Virus record (IMG/VR): IMGVR_UViG_3300018426_000208
Span: 1 to 20,364 of that record
Direction: 5' to 3' (one strand)
DNA length: 20,364 nt
Source: a virus
In this document: positions 11,658 to 18,753 of the stretch, one piece after another
Layout: the number at the start of each line of letters is the position of its first letter
Position numbering within the stretch: the stretch's first letter is position 1
Position numbers and translations under genes: made by a program
Notes under the pieces: model-generated
Seen by the model: only the letters and a program-made list of their open reading frames with translations
Databases searched by the model: none
What the model was told of the DNA's origin: nothing

Positions 11658-14600
11658 CTATAGGTTGCCTGCCGCGATGTCTCCAGTGTTCTTGATTCTC
11701 AATGGAATGTAGATGAACTCTGCTGACTTGACTGGCTCGATGGCAATGTCCACATACAACTCGTTGCGATCGATTCGATCCGAAGTGTTGTTGGTGTCAT
11801 CACACACCACCAGGTAGTCGTAGATACCACGCTTGGCAGTGACATCATTCAGCAACTGTTCAGCCGCTTGTTTGATCTCATTGCGTGTCAGTGTGTCATT
11901 TGGCTCAAAGATGTAGCCTCTGCCCAGTGCCTCCAGTCTGTCACGTAGGTAAGCGATCAGACGTGCCACGTTGATCCTGTCAAGTGCCGAAGGTGTGCTG
12001 GCCACTGTCTTGTTGCCGTAGTTCTGTAATCCACCGCCCGGTAGGTTGGTCAATGGGTTGACCTTGTTCTCATACAGTGTGTCACGCAGTCCCTGTCTGA
12101 CAGCAGTCTGTGTGAACTCGCCTGTGGCTGAGCTGACGTAACCCAATGCTGAAGCATTGTCGATCGTGCCTCGCAGTCCACCTGCTGGTGCCAGCCATGG
12201 GTAACTGATCTCATCTGATCTCACCATGGTTCTCAGCATCATGTGGCTTGCTGGAACTACCACTGTGTTGCCTGACAGGTCTGTTGTCCTACCACTTGGA
12301 TAGAAAACACCAACATATGGATCAGCAGTTGTCAGTCCGTCCTCGCCGTCTACGCCTGCGCCATTGGCATCTGTTGCCCAGTTGACCACGTCAGTGGCTG
12401 AATCAGCCAATCTCATCGGTGAATCACCTACCACAAATGCTGTGTTGTTTCTGTCATTGTTCAGTGTCACTAGGTTTGATATCAACTCTGGATATCCTGG
12501 TGCTGACAATAGGTTGAATTGTTTCTGTTCCTCACGTATCTCTGTGTTGGCATCCAATCCTGATTTCAACTTGTCTGTGACGATCTTACGCACAGCCTTG
12601 CGTCCCTGGTATGCCGAACCATCTGCCTTGTTGCCTGAAACTGTGACCCAGGCATCCTTTTCTGTTGGCAAGACATCATCTGGATAGTCAACTCCGTTGA
12701 ATCTGTTTGAATCAAACTCCTTGACGTTGAAGCCGGAGCGTCTGGTGTTGACCAGTAGCATGCCCTGTGGATACAGTGTAGGATCTGGTCTGTCAATGTC
12801 AACGTAGTTGCTGGTCAACAGTGACTTGATTGTTGGTATGTCGTCTGTGACTGGATCTGTGGTGCCATCGCCTGCCCAACGTGCATCAGCAAACAACACT
12901 CCGTTCTCTGTTGTCTGGTCTGTCTTGTCAATGGTCACCCACTGATCGACTGAATCAACAGCCTGCCAACGCTTGATCTTGACGTCTTCCAGGTCGCTGG
13001 TGTCGATCCAAAGATCTCCGTATACCAATGCTGTGTCATCAGACTGTAGTGTTGGAGCGGTAGCACTCACGATAGGACCATTTGGTGATGCAGTGGTTAG
13101 GTCAAATCCACGTGAGTCAGTGCTCACGTTCTGATAACCCTTCCAGGTACCGCCGTCCTGTATCATGATATCCCACTGGTCGCTTGCCGAGTAGTACCAA
13201 TATGTACCGTCTGCTGGATCCTGTGTGGGCTCGCTGGTCTTTGCTGTGTATGTCAATGGAACGTAGTTGGACAGTATCAGATCTGAGTCATTGCCTGCTC
13301 TAACATTGTCCAATGAGCTGGAAATTCCAGCATCAGCAACAGGAGTACCTGATGTGTCCTTGAGTATGATCACACCACCCTGTGTGTGCTTGATCTGTAT
13401 CTCTCCTGATGATGTCACGCTCGCTTCAGTGTTGGCCACGTTGGCCGAGTTGAAGTCACTCACGAAGTCAGCAACTGTCGTACCACTCATCGAGACAGTG
13501 ACTGCCGAAGTCAACTCAGTTGAGTTCTTGGCACTGGCCTGGATGGTGAACGTTTCACTGCCTACAAATGTGGGTGTGGTCGTGTCGTTCTCAGTGGTGA
13601 CTATTGTGTCACCTGTTGCGTATCTGTAGTATACCTTGAATGTTGCGTTGTCTGCCTCGGTAGAGTCATACTGCACATATAATGTGTCAGCCGCCACATT
13701 CTCACCGCCACCGCTTGGATCGATGTTCTTGAGTGCTGTGCGATCGTTCTCATATATCGGAGCACTGGTTGTGGTCCAAACATTGGTGGTTGAGTTGTAT
13801 CTCTTGACAACTATCTCAGCACCATTGTTGACTGCCGTGGTCTTGATCCATACAGAACCTGTAGGACGTGGAGCAGTGTCAGTTGACTTCCAACGTGGGT
13901 TGGAGTAGTGCTGTGACTGTTGTAGTCTTGGATAGTAGTATGTGCCCGCTGTCAAACCTGCGTCGGTGAGGATTGTACCTGTGCCGTTTGCCAGTACGAG
14001 AGCACCTTCCAAACTTGATCCATCAACTGAAACTTCCGAGTCAGCGTAGATCTCTAATTTGTTGCTGACCACATCCGCTGTCACACCAGCAATGGATGCT
14101 GAGTTGATGTTGGTGGCCAAGTCTGATAAAGTAGTGCCGGACAGTGTGACTGTGGTACCCTGTATCACGATGCTGTGTCCTGATGTCAATGTGGCAGACG
14201 AGACCGTACCAGTTATGGTAGGCCAACTGTTGTGCCAGTCGTCTGATCCCACTAACACCCAGGCATTGCTTCTGTTCTTGTAGTATATTGGGTTGTTGGC
14301 ATTCGTGGCAACCACAGCGTAACTACCAATGGCACCTATCGATGTCTTGGGCACGCCGCCATCCAGATCAGTTGTTGATGTGATGACTGTTGGTACCTTG
14401 TTGGTGAATGCATCTGTGGATGATGACCACTCATGTATGCCCCACTTGGATTCTGAAGTGTCCAACCACCATGCGTTGTTGTCCGCTTCTCCCAATGGAC
14501 GTGTCAGTGATGACGCAAGTGCGCCTAGGTCAACGTCAACACGCTGGATGTATGCCCTGTTGGAAATGCCCAACACGGAGTATGCCGCCAATAATCCATA

Positions 14601-14873
14601 TTCGTTTAGTTCGTATCCGTTGATCGGTGTGCCAGCACTTGTGTTGTAGAAAGTTGGGTTACCATACAATGTAACCAGTTCTCTCTGGCTGGTGACTAAA
14701 TTAATCTTGTTAGCGTTGGCCGCTGTTGTGCCGCTCGCTGTCGCTGTAGATGTTCCACTTGTCTTGTCCTGTGCTGTCGCGATCAGGATGTACGGAACTG
14801 AATTGGTCGGTGCTGGAACGTATTGACTCTGGTCAATTACGCTAACCTCGACTCCTGGGGATACTAATGCCAT
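11658..14873 (-). CDS. gp18: Tail sheath protein (T4 gp18-like), enlarged
   Basis: 1071 aa compared with 659 in T4. The conserved N-terminus reads MALVSPGVEVSVIDQSQY. The conserved C-terminus runs from about residue 960 (ALDRINVARLIAYLRDRLEA, FEPNDTLTRNEIKQAAEQLL, then YDYLVVCDDTNNT and KSAEFIYIPLRI) and carries the interlocking sheath domain. Between about 200 and 730 lies an insertion of Thr/Ser/Asp-rich beta modules with an internal duplication (annotated separately). The sheath contracts to drive the tube through the host envelope; the insertion probably decorates its outer surface. The ATG at 14873 has AGAGGA upstream and a late box at 14902-14909. An intrinsic terminator follows the stop. 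Confidence 0.95.
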   Translation of the reverse strand: MALVSPGVEVSVIDQSQYVPAPTNSVPYILIATAQDKTSGTSTATASGTTAANANKINLVTSQRELVTLYGNPTFYNTSAGTPINGYELNEYGLLAAYSVLGISNRAYIQRVDVDLGALASSLTRPLGEADNNAWWLDTSESKWGIHEWSSSTDAFTNKVPTVITSTTDLDGGVPKTSIGAIGSYAVVATNANNPIYYKNRSNAWVLVGSDDWHNSWPTITGTVSSATLTSGHSIVIQGTTVTLSGTTLSDLATNINSASIAGVTADVVSNKLEIYADSEVSVDGSSLEGALVLANGTGTILTDAGLTAGTYYYPRLQQSQHYSNPRWKSTDTAPRPTGSVWIKTTAVNNGAEIVVKRYNSTTNVWTTTSAPIYENDRTALKNIDPSGGGENVAADTLYVQYDSTEADNATFKVYYRYATGDTIVTTENDTTTPTFVGSETFTIQASAKNSTELTSAVTVSMSGTTVADFVSDFNSANVANTEASVTSSGEIQIKHTQGGVIILKDTSGTPVADAGISSSLDNVRAGNDSDLILSNYVPLTYTAKTSEPTQDPADGTYWYYSASDQWDIMIQDGGTWKGYQNVSTDSRGFDLTTASPNGPIVSATAPTLQSDDTALVYGDLWIDTSDLEDVKIKRWQAVDSVDQWVTIDKTDQTTENGVLFADARWAGDGTTDPVTDDIPTIKSLLTSNYVDIDRPDPTLYPQGMLLVNTRRSGFNVKEFDSNRFNGVDYPDDVLPTEKDAWVTVSGNKADGSAYQGRKAVRKIVTDKLKSGLDANTEIREEQKQFNLLSAPGYPELISNLVTLNNDRNNTAFVVGDSPMRLADSATDVVNWATDANGAGVDGEDGLTTADPYVGVFYPSGRTTDLSGNTVVVPASHMMLRTMVRSDEISYPWLAPAGGLRGTIDNASALGYVSSATGEFTQTAVRQGLRDTLYENKVNPLTNLPGGGLQNYGNKTVASTPSALDRINVARLIAYLRDRLEALGRGYIFEPNDTLTRNEIKQAAEQLLNDVTAKRGIYDYLVVCDDTNNTSDRIDRNELYVDIAIEPVKSAEFIYIPLRIKNTGDIAAGNL
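12698..14177 (-). repeat. Internal duplicated beta modules in sheath insertion
   Basis: At protein level two module types alternate. Module A occurs at residues about 233-310 and 439-520. It shares VTLSGTTLSDLATNINSA versus VTVSMSGTTVADFVSDFNSA, then an EI strand and a late DAG (TDAGLTAG versus ADAGISSS). Module B occurs at about 327-381, 542-590, 606-653 and perhaps 694-726. It has the pattern P-x-G-x-x-W/Y followed by an acidic strand and a W near the end (GSVWIKTT, GTYWYYSA, GDLWIDTS). The layout is A-B-A-B-B. Confidence 0.65.
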
Positions 14874-14901
14874 TTTATTAATCCTCTTTAACTGTTACGA
14901 A

Positions 14902-14909
14902 TATTTATT
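14902..14909 (-). promoter_or_regulatory. Late promoter box AATAAATA
   Basis: The minus strand reads AATAAATA with a predicted start near 14896. A leader of about 23 nt carries AGAGGA ahead of the sheath ATG. Confidence 0.72.
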
Positions 14910-14930
14910 CAAATCGCTGTAATCTTGCGG

Positions 14931-14952
14931 TTATAAAGAGCCTTTATAAAGG
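14931..14952. promoter_or_regulatory. AT-rich palindrome between divergent sheath and HNH-like genes
   Basis: The perfect 12-bp palindrome CCTTTATAAAGG (14941-14952) is preceded by a further copy of TTATAAAG (14931-14938). It lies 12 bp before the plus-strand ATG at 14964 and contains TATAAAGG, which is loosely like a late box or a -10 element. It may be the promoter of the HNH-like gene or an operator between the divergent genes. No good -35 is seen. Confidence 0.35.
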
Positions 14953-14963
14953 TCTAACTAAAT

Positions 14964-15311
14964 ATGGGCATGAAGAGACCCATCTGTGGCGCCTGCAGGC
15001 ACAACCTATGTGCCATCAACTACAAACGCAATGGCAAGACACACTACCGTAGCCGTTGCATGGCCTGTGCCAACAGCCGACGCAAGATACGCCAACCGGA
15101 TCCGAGATGGAGGAGCAAGGGATATGTCAAGAAGAAGACCTGTGACCTGTGTGGGTTCCGTGCCAAGCATGGTAGCCAGATCATGGTCTATCACATGGAT
15201 GGCAATCTCAACAATGCTGACCTGTTGAATCTGCGTAGCATCTGCCTCAACTGTTCCGCATTGGTACAGCGCCAGTCAGCATGGAAAGTGGGAGATCTGA
15301 TTCCTGATTAG
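14964..15311 (+). CDS. HNH-like zinc-binding protein
   Basis: 115 aa on the strand opposite its neighbours. The N-terminal half has Cys pairs CGAC (C8, C11), C16 and CMAC (C32, C35). The C-terminal half has CDLCGF (C60, C63), then VYHMDGNLNNADLLNLRSIC and CLNC (C94, C97). The HMDGNxxN core resembles the HNH nuclease loop, with H77 in the place of the general base. The usual third His after the last CxxC is Ser98, so activity is uncertain. Similar Cys-rich HNH-like proteins without that His occur in marine phages. ATG 14970 is an alternative start. Its stop codon overlaps the stop of the dNMP kinase, tail to tail. It may be a free-standing mobile endonuclease or a small DNA-binding protein. 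Confidence 0.8.
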   Translation: MGMKRPICGACRHNLCAINYKRNGKTHYRSRCMACANSRRKIRQPDPRWRSKGYVKKKTCDLCGFRAKHGSQIMVYHMDGNLNNADLLNLRSICLNCSALVQRQSAWKVGDLIPD

Positions 15312-15913
15312 CAGTGCTGTTTGAGCAACTGATCTACCTGGCGGTAGAGATCGTCTGTGGTTCCGTTGTTGTCCAGTGTGCGGTCAAAGTCAGTGCCGAT
15401 CCAGTCATACTCGGAACGATGCACGCCCAACTCCTGTAACTTGTTGATGTCATTGGCCTCGGCATGTGTGTACCAGTCTGGCCTGTCACCCCTGACGACT
15501 TCCACGCATATGGCACCCAGTCCACGCAACATCTTGACCTCGTTCTTGAACCTGACGTCACTGATGACTATGTTGTCATCGGTCTTCCTGAGTTTGTTCT
15601 CCAGGCTTGCCAACCACATGTCATCGTGGAAGTGTGCCCTGATGACATCCGTGCCCACGTGCTGTAATATCCAGCGAGGTGTCAGGTGTGGCATGTCCAA
15701 TCTCTTGGCCCACCATTCGTCCACTTCCTCACGCCACTTGCGACTGGATTTGGAACGTCCTTCGACCATTTCCCTGTCCCAACCGAACATGTTGCATATG
15801 GCATCCTTGAGGTTGTTGGCGAAACTGTCTCGCCTGTATTCGTGTGTGTTGACCAGGTAGTCCGCCAATGTGTCCTTGCCCGATCCTATGAGTCCGCTGA
15901 TTGCTATGATCAT
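15308..15913 (-). CDS. gp1: Deoxynucleoside monophosphate kinase (T4 gp1-like)
   Basis: 201 aa. The P-loop GLIGSGKDT lies at residues 7-15, followed by an ADYLV helix, as in T4 gp1 (SGKDT). Later are KWREEVDEWWAKRL, RWILQHVGTDVIRAHFHDDM, and the strand IVISDVRFKNEVKMLRGLGA followed by VEVVRGDRPDW. The end matches the dNMP kinase fold that phosphorylates dNMPs to dNDPs for phage DNA synthesis. The ATG overlaps the exonuclease stop (ATGA), so both share the sigma70-type promoter at 16441-16469. Its stop overlaps the HNH-like gene by 4 nt. It is an early-function gene sitting among late structural genes. Confidence 0.9.
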   Translation of the reverse strand: MIIAISGLIGSGKDTLADYLVNTHEYRRDSFANNLKDAICNMFGWDREMVEGRSKSSRKWREEVDEWWAKRLDMPHLTPRWILQHVGTDVIRAHFHDDMWLASLENKLRKTDDNIVISDVRFKNEVKMLRGLGAICVEVVRGDRPDWYTHAEANDINKLQELGVHRSEYDWIGTDFDRTLDNNGTTDDLYRQVDQLLKQHC

Positions 15914-16434
15914 TTTATCTTGTTGATTCCCAGGTGTTTAATACATGATTGTAACATCTGGATCTGTCTTTTGCAATCATCTAGGGCATGGTGGCTTGCC
16001 GATTTGACCTCAGGCATGTCCGGCCACAATGAATAGACTGTCCTGCAATCATGCACCCTCCAGAACTTCCAGTGCAGGTTCTGCCCTAATTCCTTGTAGG
16101 CATGTTCCAGTATGTTCATGTCAAAGGTGGGACCATTGGCCCATATCCTTTCACTGTGCCATATCAATTTGCCCAGATCTTCCAGGCACTCATGCAATGG
16201 CCTGCGACCCACGTCCTCGAACACCTCACGTTGTGCCTCCGGTGCCTGGTGTGCCCACCACTCAACGGTGGCATCATCCACCTTGCGATTGGGTTGGCTT
16301 TCCGTGGTGACCCTGGCATAGAAGTGCCTTTCTGGCCAGCCGTTCTGCAAGGGATCAAACACCTGTGCCGCGATGGTCATGATCACAGCGTCGTGGTCTG
16401 TTGCCAGTGTTTCTATGTCAATCATCAAATCCAT
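15910..16434 (-). CDS. DEDDh 3'-5' exonuclease (T4 DexA-like)
   Basis: 174 aa from ATG 16434. Motif I is MIDIETL (D6, E8). VDDATVEWWAHQAPEAQREV resembles the STIEWWKNQSPEAR block of T4 DexA and Rv2179c-like exoribonucleases. Motif II is NGPTFDMNIL (D105) and motif III is HHALDDC (H148, D153), so the four-acid DEDDh site is complete. DexA degrades DNA 3' to 5', whereas Rv2179c-type enzymes act on RNA, so the substrate is not decided. A longer frame begins with TTG at 16452, but that lies within the promoter, so ATG 16434 is taken. It is co-transcribed with the dNMP kinase. The predicted transcript starts at the A of the ATG, and there is no Shine-Dalgarno. Confidence 0.9.
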   Translation of the reverse strand: MDLMIDIETLATDHDAVIMTIAAQVFDPLQNGWPERHFYARVTTESQPNRKVDDATVEWWAHQAPEAQREVFEDVGRRPLHECLEDLGKLIWHSERIWANGPTFDMNILEHAYKELGQNLHWKFWRVHDCRTVYSLWPDMPEVKSASHHALDDCKRQIQMLQSCIKHLGINKIK

Positions 16435-16440
16435 GCTATT

Positions 16441-16469
16441 ATTATACTGCAAACTGGATTTTGTGTCAA
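16441..16469 (-). promoter_or_regulatory. Perfect-consensus sigma70 promoter (TTGACA-17-TATAAT)
   Basis: On the minus strand TTGACA (16469-16464) is followed by a 17-nt spacer and TATAAT (16446-16441), both exact consensus. It fills the 36-bp gap between the basic-protein stop and the exonuclease ATG. Six nt after TATAAT comes the ATG, so +1 coincides with the A of the start codon. It is an early promoter by type, read by unmodified host RNA polymerase. Confidence 0.92.
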
Positions 16470-16470
16470 C

Positions 16471-16872
16471 CTACTTGCGTTTTGGTCCTTTTGGGGATAT
16501 CTTTTTTAGGAAAGGTGTTTTTGGTTTGGCACGTTTTGACGTTGCCACTTTCTTGGGTCTGAGAGATTTTTTGAGTGCGTCTCTGCGTTTGAACTTGTTC
16601 AGCGCCTGCATGATGCGACTGGCCACGTTCAGTTTCTTGGTTCTCTTGGCCTTGCGTGCCTGCACGGCCTTGGTCTTGGCACGTGTCTGTTTCATCTTTG
16701 CCCGTTTGCCCACATCAATGGATGCTCCGCATTGGCTGGGACTTGACACCAATCTGCCTGCACGGTTGCCGGTCTCGCAACGCCACTTCATCTTGACCTT
16801 GGACTTGCCGGTACCGCCCTTGCCCACACGGGCAAACACCATGCCTTCCGTGATGATCTCGGATACCTGCAT
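16471..16872 (-). CDS. Highly basic protein with capsid-targeting-like leader
   Basis: 133 aa. The leader MQVSEIITE then GMVFARVG ends in ITE, matching the (I/L)xE cleavage rule. A short module with C32 and C48 follows (KMKWRCETGNRAGRLVSSPS, then QCGASIDVGKRAKMKQTRAK). The second half is histone-H1-like in composition, almost all Lys, Arg and Ala with Pro-spaced basic clusters (KKVATSKRAKPKTPFLKKIS). The WRC...GR.VSSPSQC block recurs in marine phage proteins. The ATG overlaps the gp13 stop (TGATG), so it is made late together with the neck protein. The best inference is a DNA-binding internal head protein packaged by the leader. No enzymatic motif is seen. Confidence 0.82.
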   Translation of the reverse strand: MQVSEIITEGMVFARVGKGGTGKSKVKMKWRCETGNRAGRLVSSPSQCGASIDVGKRAKMKQTRAKTKAVQARKAKRTKKLNVASRIMQALNKFKRRDALKKSLRPKKVATSKRAKPKTPFLKKISPKGPKRK

Positions 16873-17627
16873 CAGCCGATCACCCAGCTCAATGGTTGTG
16901 AATGATCCGTGAATGTTGCCAGATCTGCTATCAGCCTGTCCATCTCTGCCTGTGCCTCTGCCTTGATGGCCGAGCCGTTCAGTGGAGTGCCTCCCTGTGG
17001 ACCAGCGATGGTGGCGAACTTCTCACGTGCCTCGCCGATGATCATCTTGCCGCCGGCATAGGTGTAGTCACGTATCCATTGCAGTATGGGTGCATCCTGC
17101 AACAGCACCACTTCCGGTTTGTAGTTGTAGTGCCACAACAGCACGTCCTCGCCACTGCCCTTGGGATCACGCATGATGGTCAACTTCTTGCTCACTGGCT
17201 CGTAGTTGAAGTTCAGGTGTCCTCCGAACATACGCATGGCCAGCTCAACGTATTGGCTGTACATGTCGAATGTGGCCAAACCGCCCGCATAGGAGTAGTT
17301 CAGCAGGTACACGTTCAAGGTGGCCGATGAGAATGGATCAAAACTGGATGAGTATGGTCCTGTGGCATCTCCCATGGTCCTGCGGAAGATCTGTCTCACT
17401 GACTGCACTTCGCTTGGCAGTGTGTACACGTTCTGGTTCTTGGTCAGTTGCAACAGAGAATATGATTCCTCATGGGCATTCTGTGCCCTGGATCTGTATG
17501 TCAGCAAGGCCTTTGAGTATGCCGTTTCATAGTGCTTGGGATCCAGTTCGGTATCAACTATGCCATCGCCCAAGCGATTGGCAACATAGTCAAACACCTC
17601 CTGTTTTAATTCTGTTAGTGTGGCCAT
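16872..17627 (-). CDS. gp13: Neck protein (T4 gp13-like)
   Basis: 251 aa compared with 309 in T4. It matches the gp13 family of marine T4-like phages. The N-terminal helix reads LKQEVFDYVANRLGDGIVD, followed by DPKHYETAYSKALLTYRSRA, EESYSLLQLTKNQNVYTLPS and QSVRQIFRRTMG. The middle contains ELAMRMFGGHLNFNYEPVSK and KLTIMRDP. The C-terminus contains IGEAREKFATIAGPQGGTPL, NGSAIKAEAQAEMDRLIADL and SWVIG. It forms the neck ring joining portal and tail. The ATG at 17627 has GGAGGA upstream and a late box GATAAATA at 17646-17653. Its stop overlaps the basic-protein start. In T4 it is followed by gp14 on the same strand; here gp14 is divergent about 1.1 kb away. Confidence 0.92.
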   Translation of the reverse strand: MATLTELKQEVFDYVANRLGDGIVDTELDPKHYETAYSKALLTYRSRAQNAHEESYSLLQLTKNQNVYTLPSEVQSVRQIFRRTMGDATGPYSSSFDPFSSATLNVYLLNYSYAGGLATFDMYSQYVELAMRMFGGHLNFNYEPVSKKLTIMRDPKGSGEDVLLWHYNYKPEVVLLQDAPILQWIRDYTYAGGKMIIGEAREKFATIAGPQGGTPLNGSAIKAEAQAEMDRLIADLATFTDHSQPLSWVIG

Positions 17628-17645
17628 TGTGTCCTCCGTTGTAAC

Positions 17646-17653
17646 TATTTATC
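17646..17653 (-). promoter_or_regulatory. Late promoter box GATAAATA
   Basis: The minus strand reads GATAAATA with a predicted start near 17640, giving a 13-nt leader with GGAGGA before the gp13 ATG. It separates the gp13 unit from the upstream sigma70-driven pair. Confidence 0.78.
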
Positions 17654-17662
17654 GGAATATGG

Positions 17663-18415
17663 TCAACTGGCTGATGGTAGGGTGTAGGTGGCCTTGATGA
17701 TGATCAGGTTGCTGTTGAATCGTCCATTCACTGGCGTGCCAGTGGTCTTGAGCTCATCAAACAGTTTGCGTCTGGACGGCTTGTCCGCCAGGCTCAACTG
17801 TGGCAGGAACTGTTCCGGCTTGCGTAGTGTCTTCTGTGTGGACTTCTTGGCGTCAAAATTCAGTATGCTGGTGCCCTTGACCATGAACACCTTGTTCTGG
17901 GCATCGGCCACGTAGTATTGCAGTTTGCGGTTCTTGGTGTTGTACACCCACATCTCACTGGACTCCAGTATCTTGGTGGGATCCTCGGTCTTGAGATTCA
18001 GTTCCGGAAACTCGCTGAGCAGTTTCAGTTTCCTCACCACCTTCTCCGGCGGTCTTGGTTTCCTGCGTTTGACTCCTTCCTTGGAATCCTTTGAATATGC
18101 CTCTAATTCGCTTATAATCTCCCTACAGTAAGAGATCATGTTCTTCTGCTGGTCCTTGGTAGCCCAACTGTATCCCTCGCTTAGAACCTTGTCTTTGTTG
18201 GTCACAGAGGCATTCAGTTCCTTGATCTGTTTCTCCCACAGATCCTTGATCATCTTGATCTGCTTGGCCGGTAGGTCATATCTGGCCAGTATCTCCTGTA
18301 TGCCCTGGGGTTTCTCGCTGTCCTGTATGTCGCCCTCGATGTAGTTGTCGAACACCTCGTTGATCTTGCCCACGGCGCAGGCCTTGCTCTCTTCCACTGA
18401 TCTCTTGAGTGCCAT
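17663..18415 (-). CDS. Conserved hypothetical protein, 250 aa
   Basis: Starts MALKRSVEESKACAVGKINE. The N-terminal half is helical and charged (PAKQIKMIKDLWEKQIKELN). A basic linker (KRRKPRPPEKVVRKLKLL) leads to a beta-rich C-terminal half (EMWVYNTKNRKLQYYVADAQ, then KVFMVKGTSILNFD and a basic stretch, ending GRFNSNLIIIKATYTL). I associate this with marine T4-like phages but know no function. The ATG at 18415 overlaps the stop of the 87-aa gene (TGATG). The longer frame from 18523 lies inside that gene and is rejected. Together with the 87-aa gene it should be transcribed from the sigma70-type promoter at 18685-18713, which suggests early expression, though late read-through is possible. Confidence 0.8.
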   Translation of the reverse strand: MALKRSVEESKACAVGKINEVFDNYIEGDIQDSEKPQGIQEILARYDLPAKQIKMIKDLWEKQIKELNASVTNKDKVLSEGYSWATKDQQKNMISYCREIISELEAYSKDSKEGVKRRKPRPPEKVVRKLKLLSEFPELNLKTEDPTKILESSEMWVYNTKNRKLQYYVADAQNKVFMVKGTSILNFDAKKSTQKTLRKPEQFLPQLSLADKPSRRKLFDELKTTGTPVNGRFNSNLIIIKATYTLPSAS

Positions 18416-18678
18416 CACAACAGTTTCCCCATCATGATCATCTTTTGATAGTCTGCTATCATTGTGTTGCATTTCTCCTGTAATTCTATAAAAGTGTGCG
18501 TCGTCTTGTGATGTCGCCTGCACTGAATTTCTGCTGTACTTAACTCAGTAACCAGGTTACTGATATTTTTGTTTATCTTCTCCAGGTCCATTCTGACATG
18601 ATAAGGCAGGTTTTTGATGTCTTTTTGCAGTTCATGATCCACTCTTGCCCAATCTTGTGAGGTGTCAATTCGTAGCAT
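18415..18678 (-). CDS. Small coiled-coil protein, 87 aa
   Basis: Begins MLRIDTSQDWARVDHELQKD. Nearly all helix, with heptad-like hydrophobic spacing (LEKINKNISNLVTELSTAEI, then LQEKCNTMIADYQKMIMMG), so it probably oligomerises. It has two cysteines and a His/Arg patch (CRRHHKTTH). No family is recognised. The ATG lies 6 nt after the -10 hexamer TAAAAT, so the mRNA is predicted to start at the A of the ATG with no ribosome site. Its stop overlaps the 250-aa gene start. The promoter type suggests an early protein. Confidence 0.75.
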   Translation of the reverse strand: MLRIDTSQDWARVDHELQKDIKNLPYHVRMDLEKINKNISNLVTELSTAEIQCRRHHKTTHTFIELQEKCNTMIADYQKMIMMGKLL

Positions 18679-18684
18679 CTCACT

Positions 18685-18713
18685 ATTTTACCACTTTTGT
18701 ATTTTGAGGTCAA
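18685..18713 (-). promoter_or_regulatory. Sigma70-type promoter (TTGACC-17-TAAAAT)
   Basis: On the minus strand TTGACC (18713-18708), a 17-nt spacer and TAAAAT (18690-18685) differ from consensus by one base in each box. As at 16441-16469, exactly 6 nt separate the -10 box from the ATG (18678), placing +1 on the start codon. Confidence 0.82.
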
Positions 18714-18724
18714 CTCTTTTAGGC

Positions 18725-18732
18725 GATAAATA
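18725..18732 (+). promoter_or_regulatory. Late promoter box GATAAATA for gp14-gp15
   Basis: The plus strand reads GATAAATA. The predicted start near 18738 gives a 16-nt leader before the gp14 ATG. It lies back to back with the minus-strand sigma70-type promoter, whose -35 box ends only 11 bp away. Confidence 0.78.
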
Positions 18733-18753
18733 GTTAGATAGCGAGAACACAAA

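Noticed and set aside
16435-16452. Longer start (TTG 16452) for the exonuclease
   Set aside because: The extra codons consist of the -10 box and spacer of a consensus promoter.
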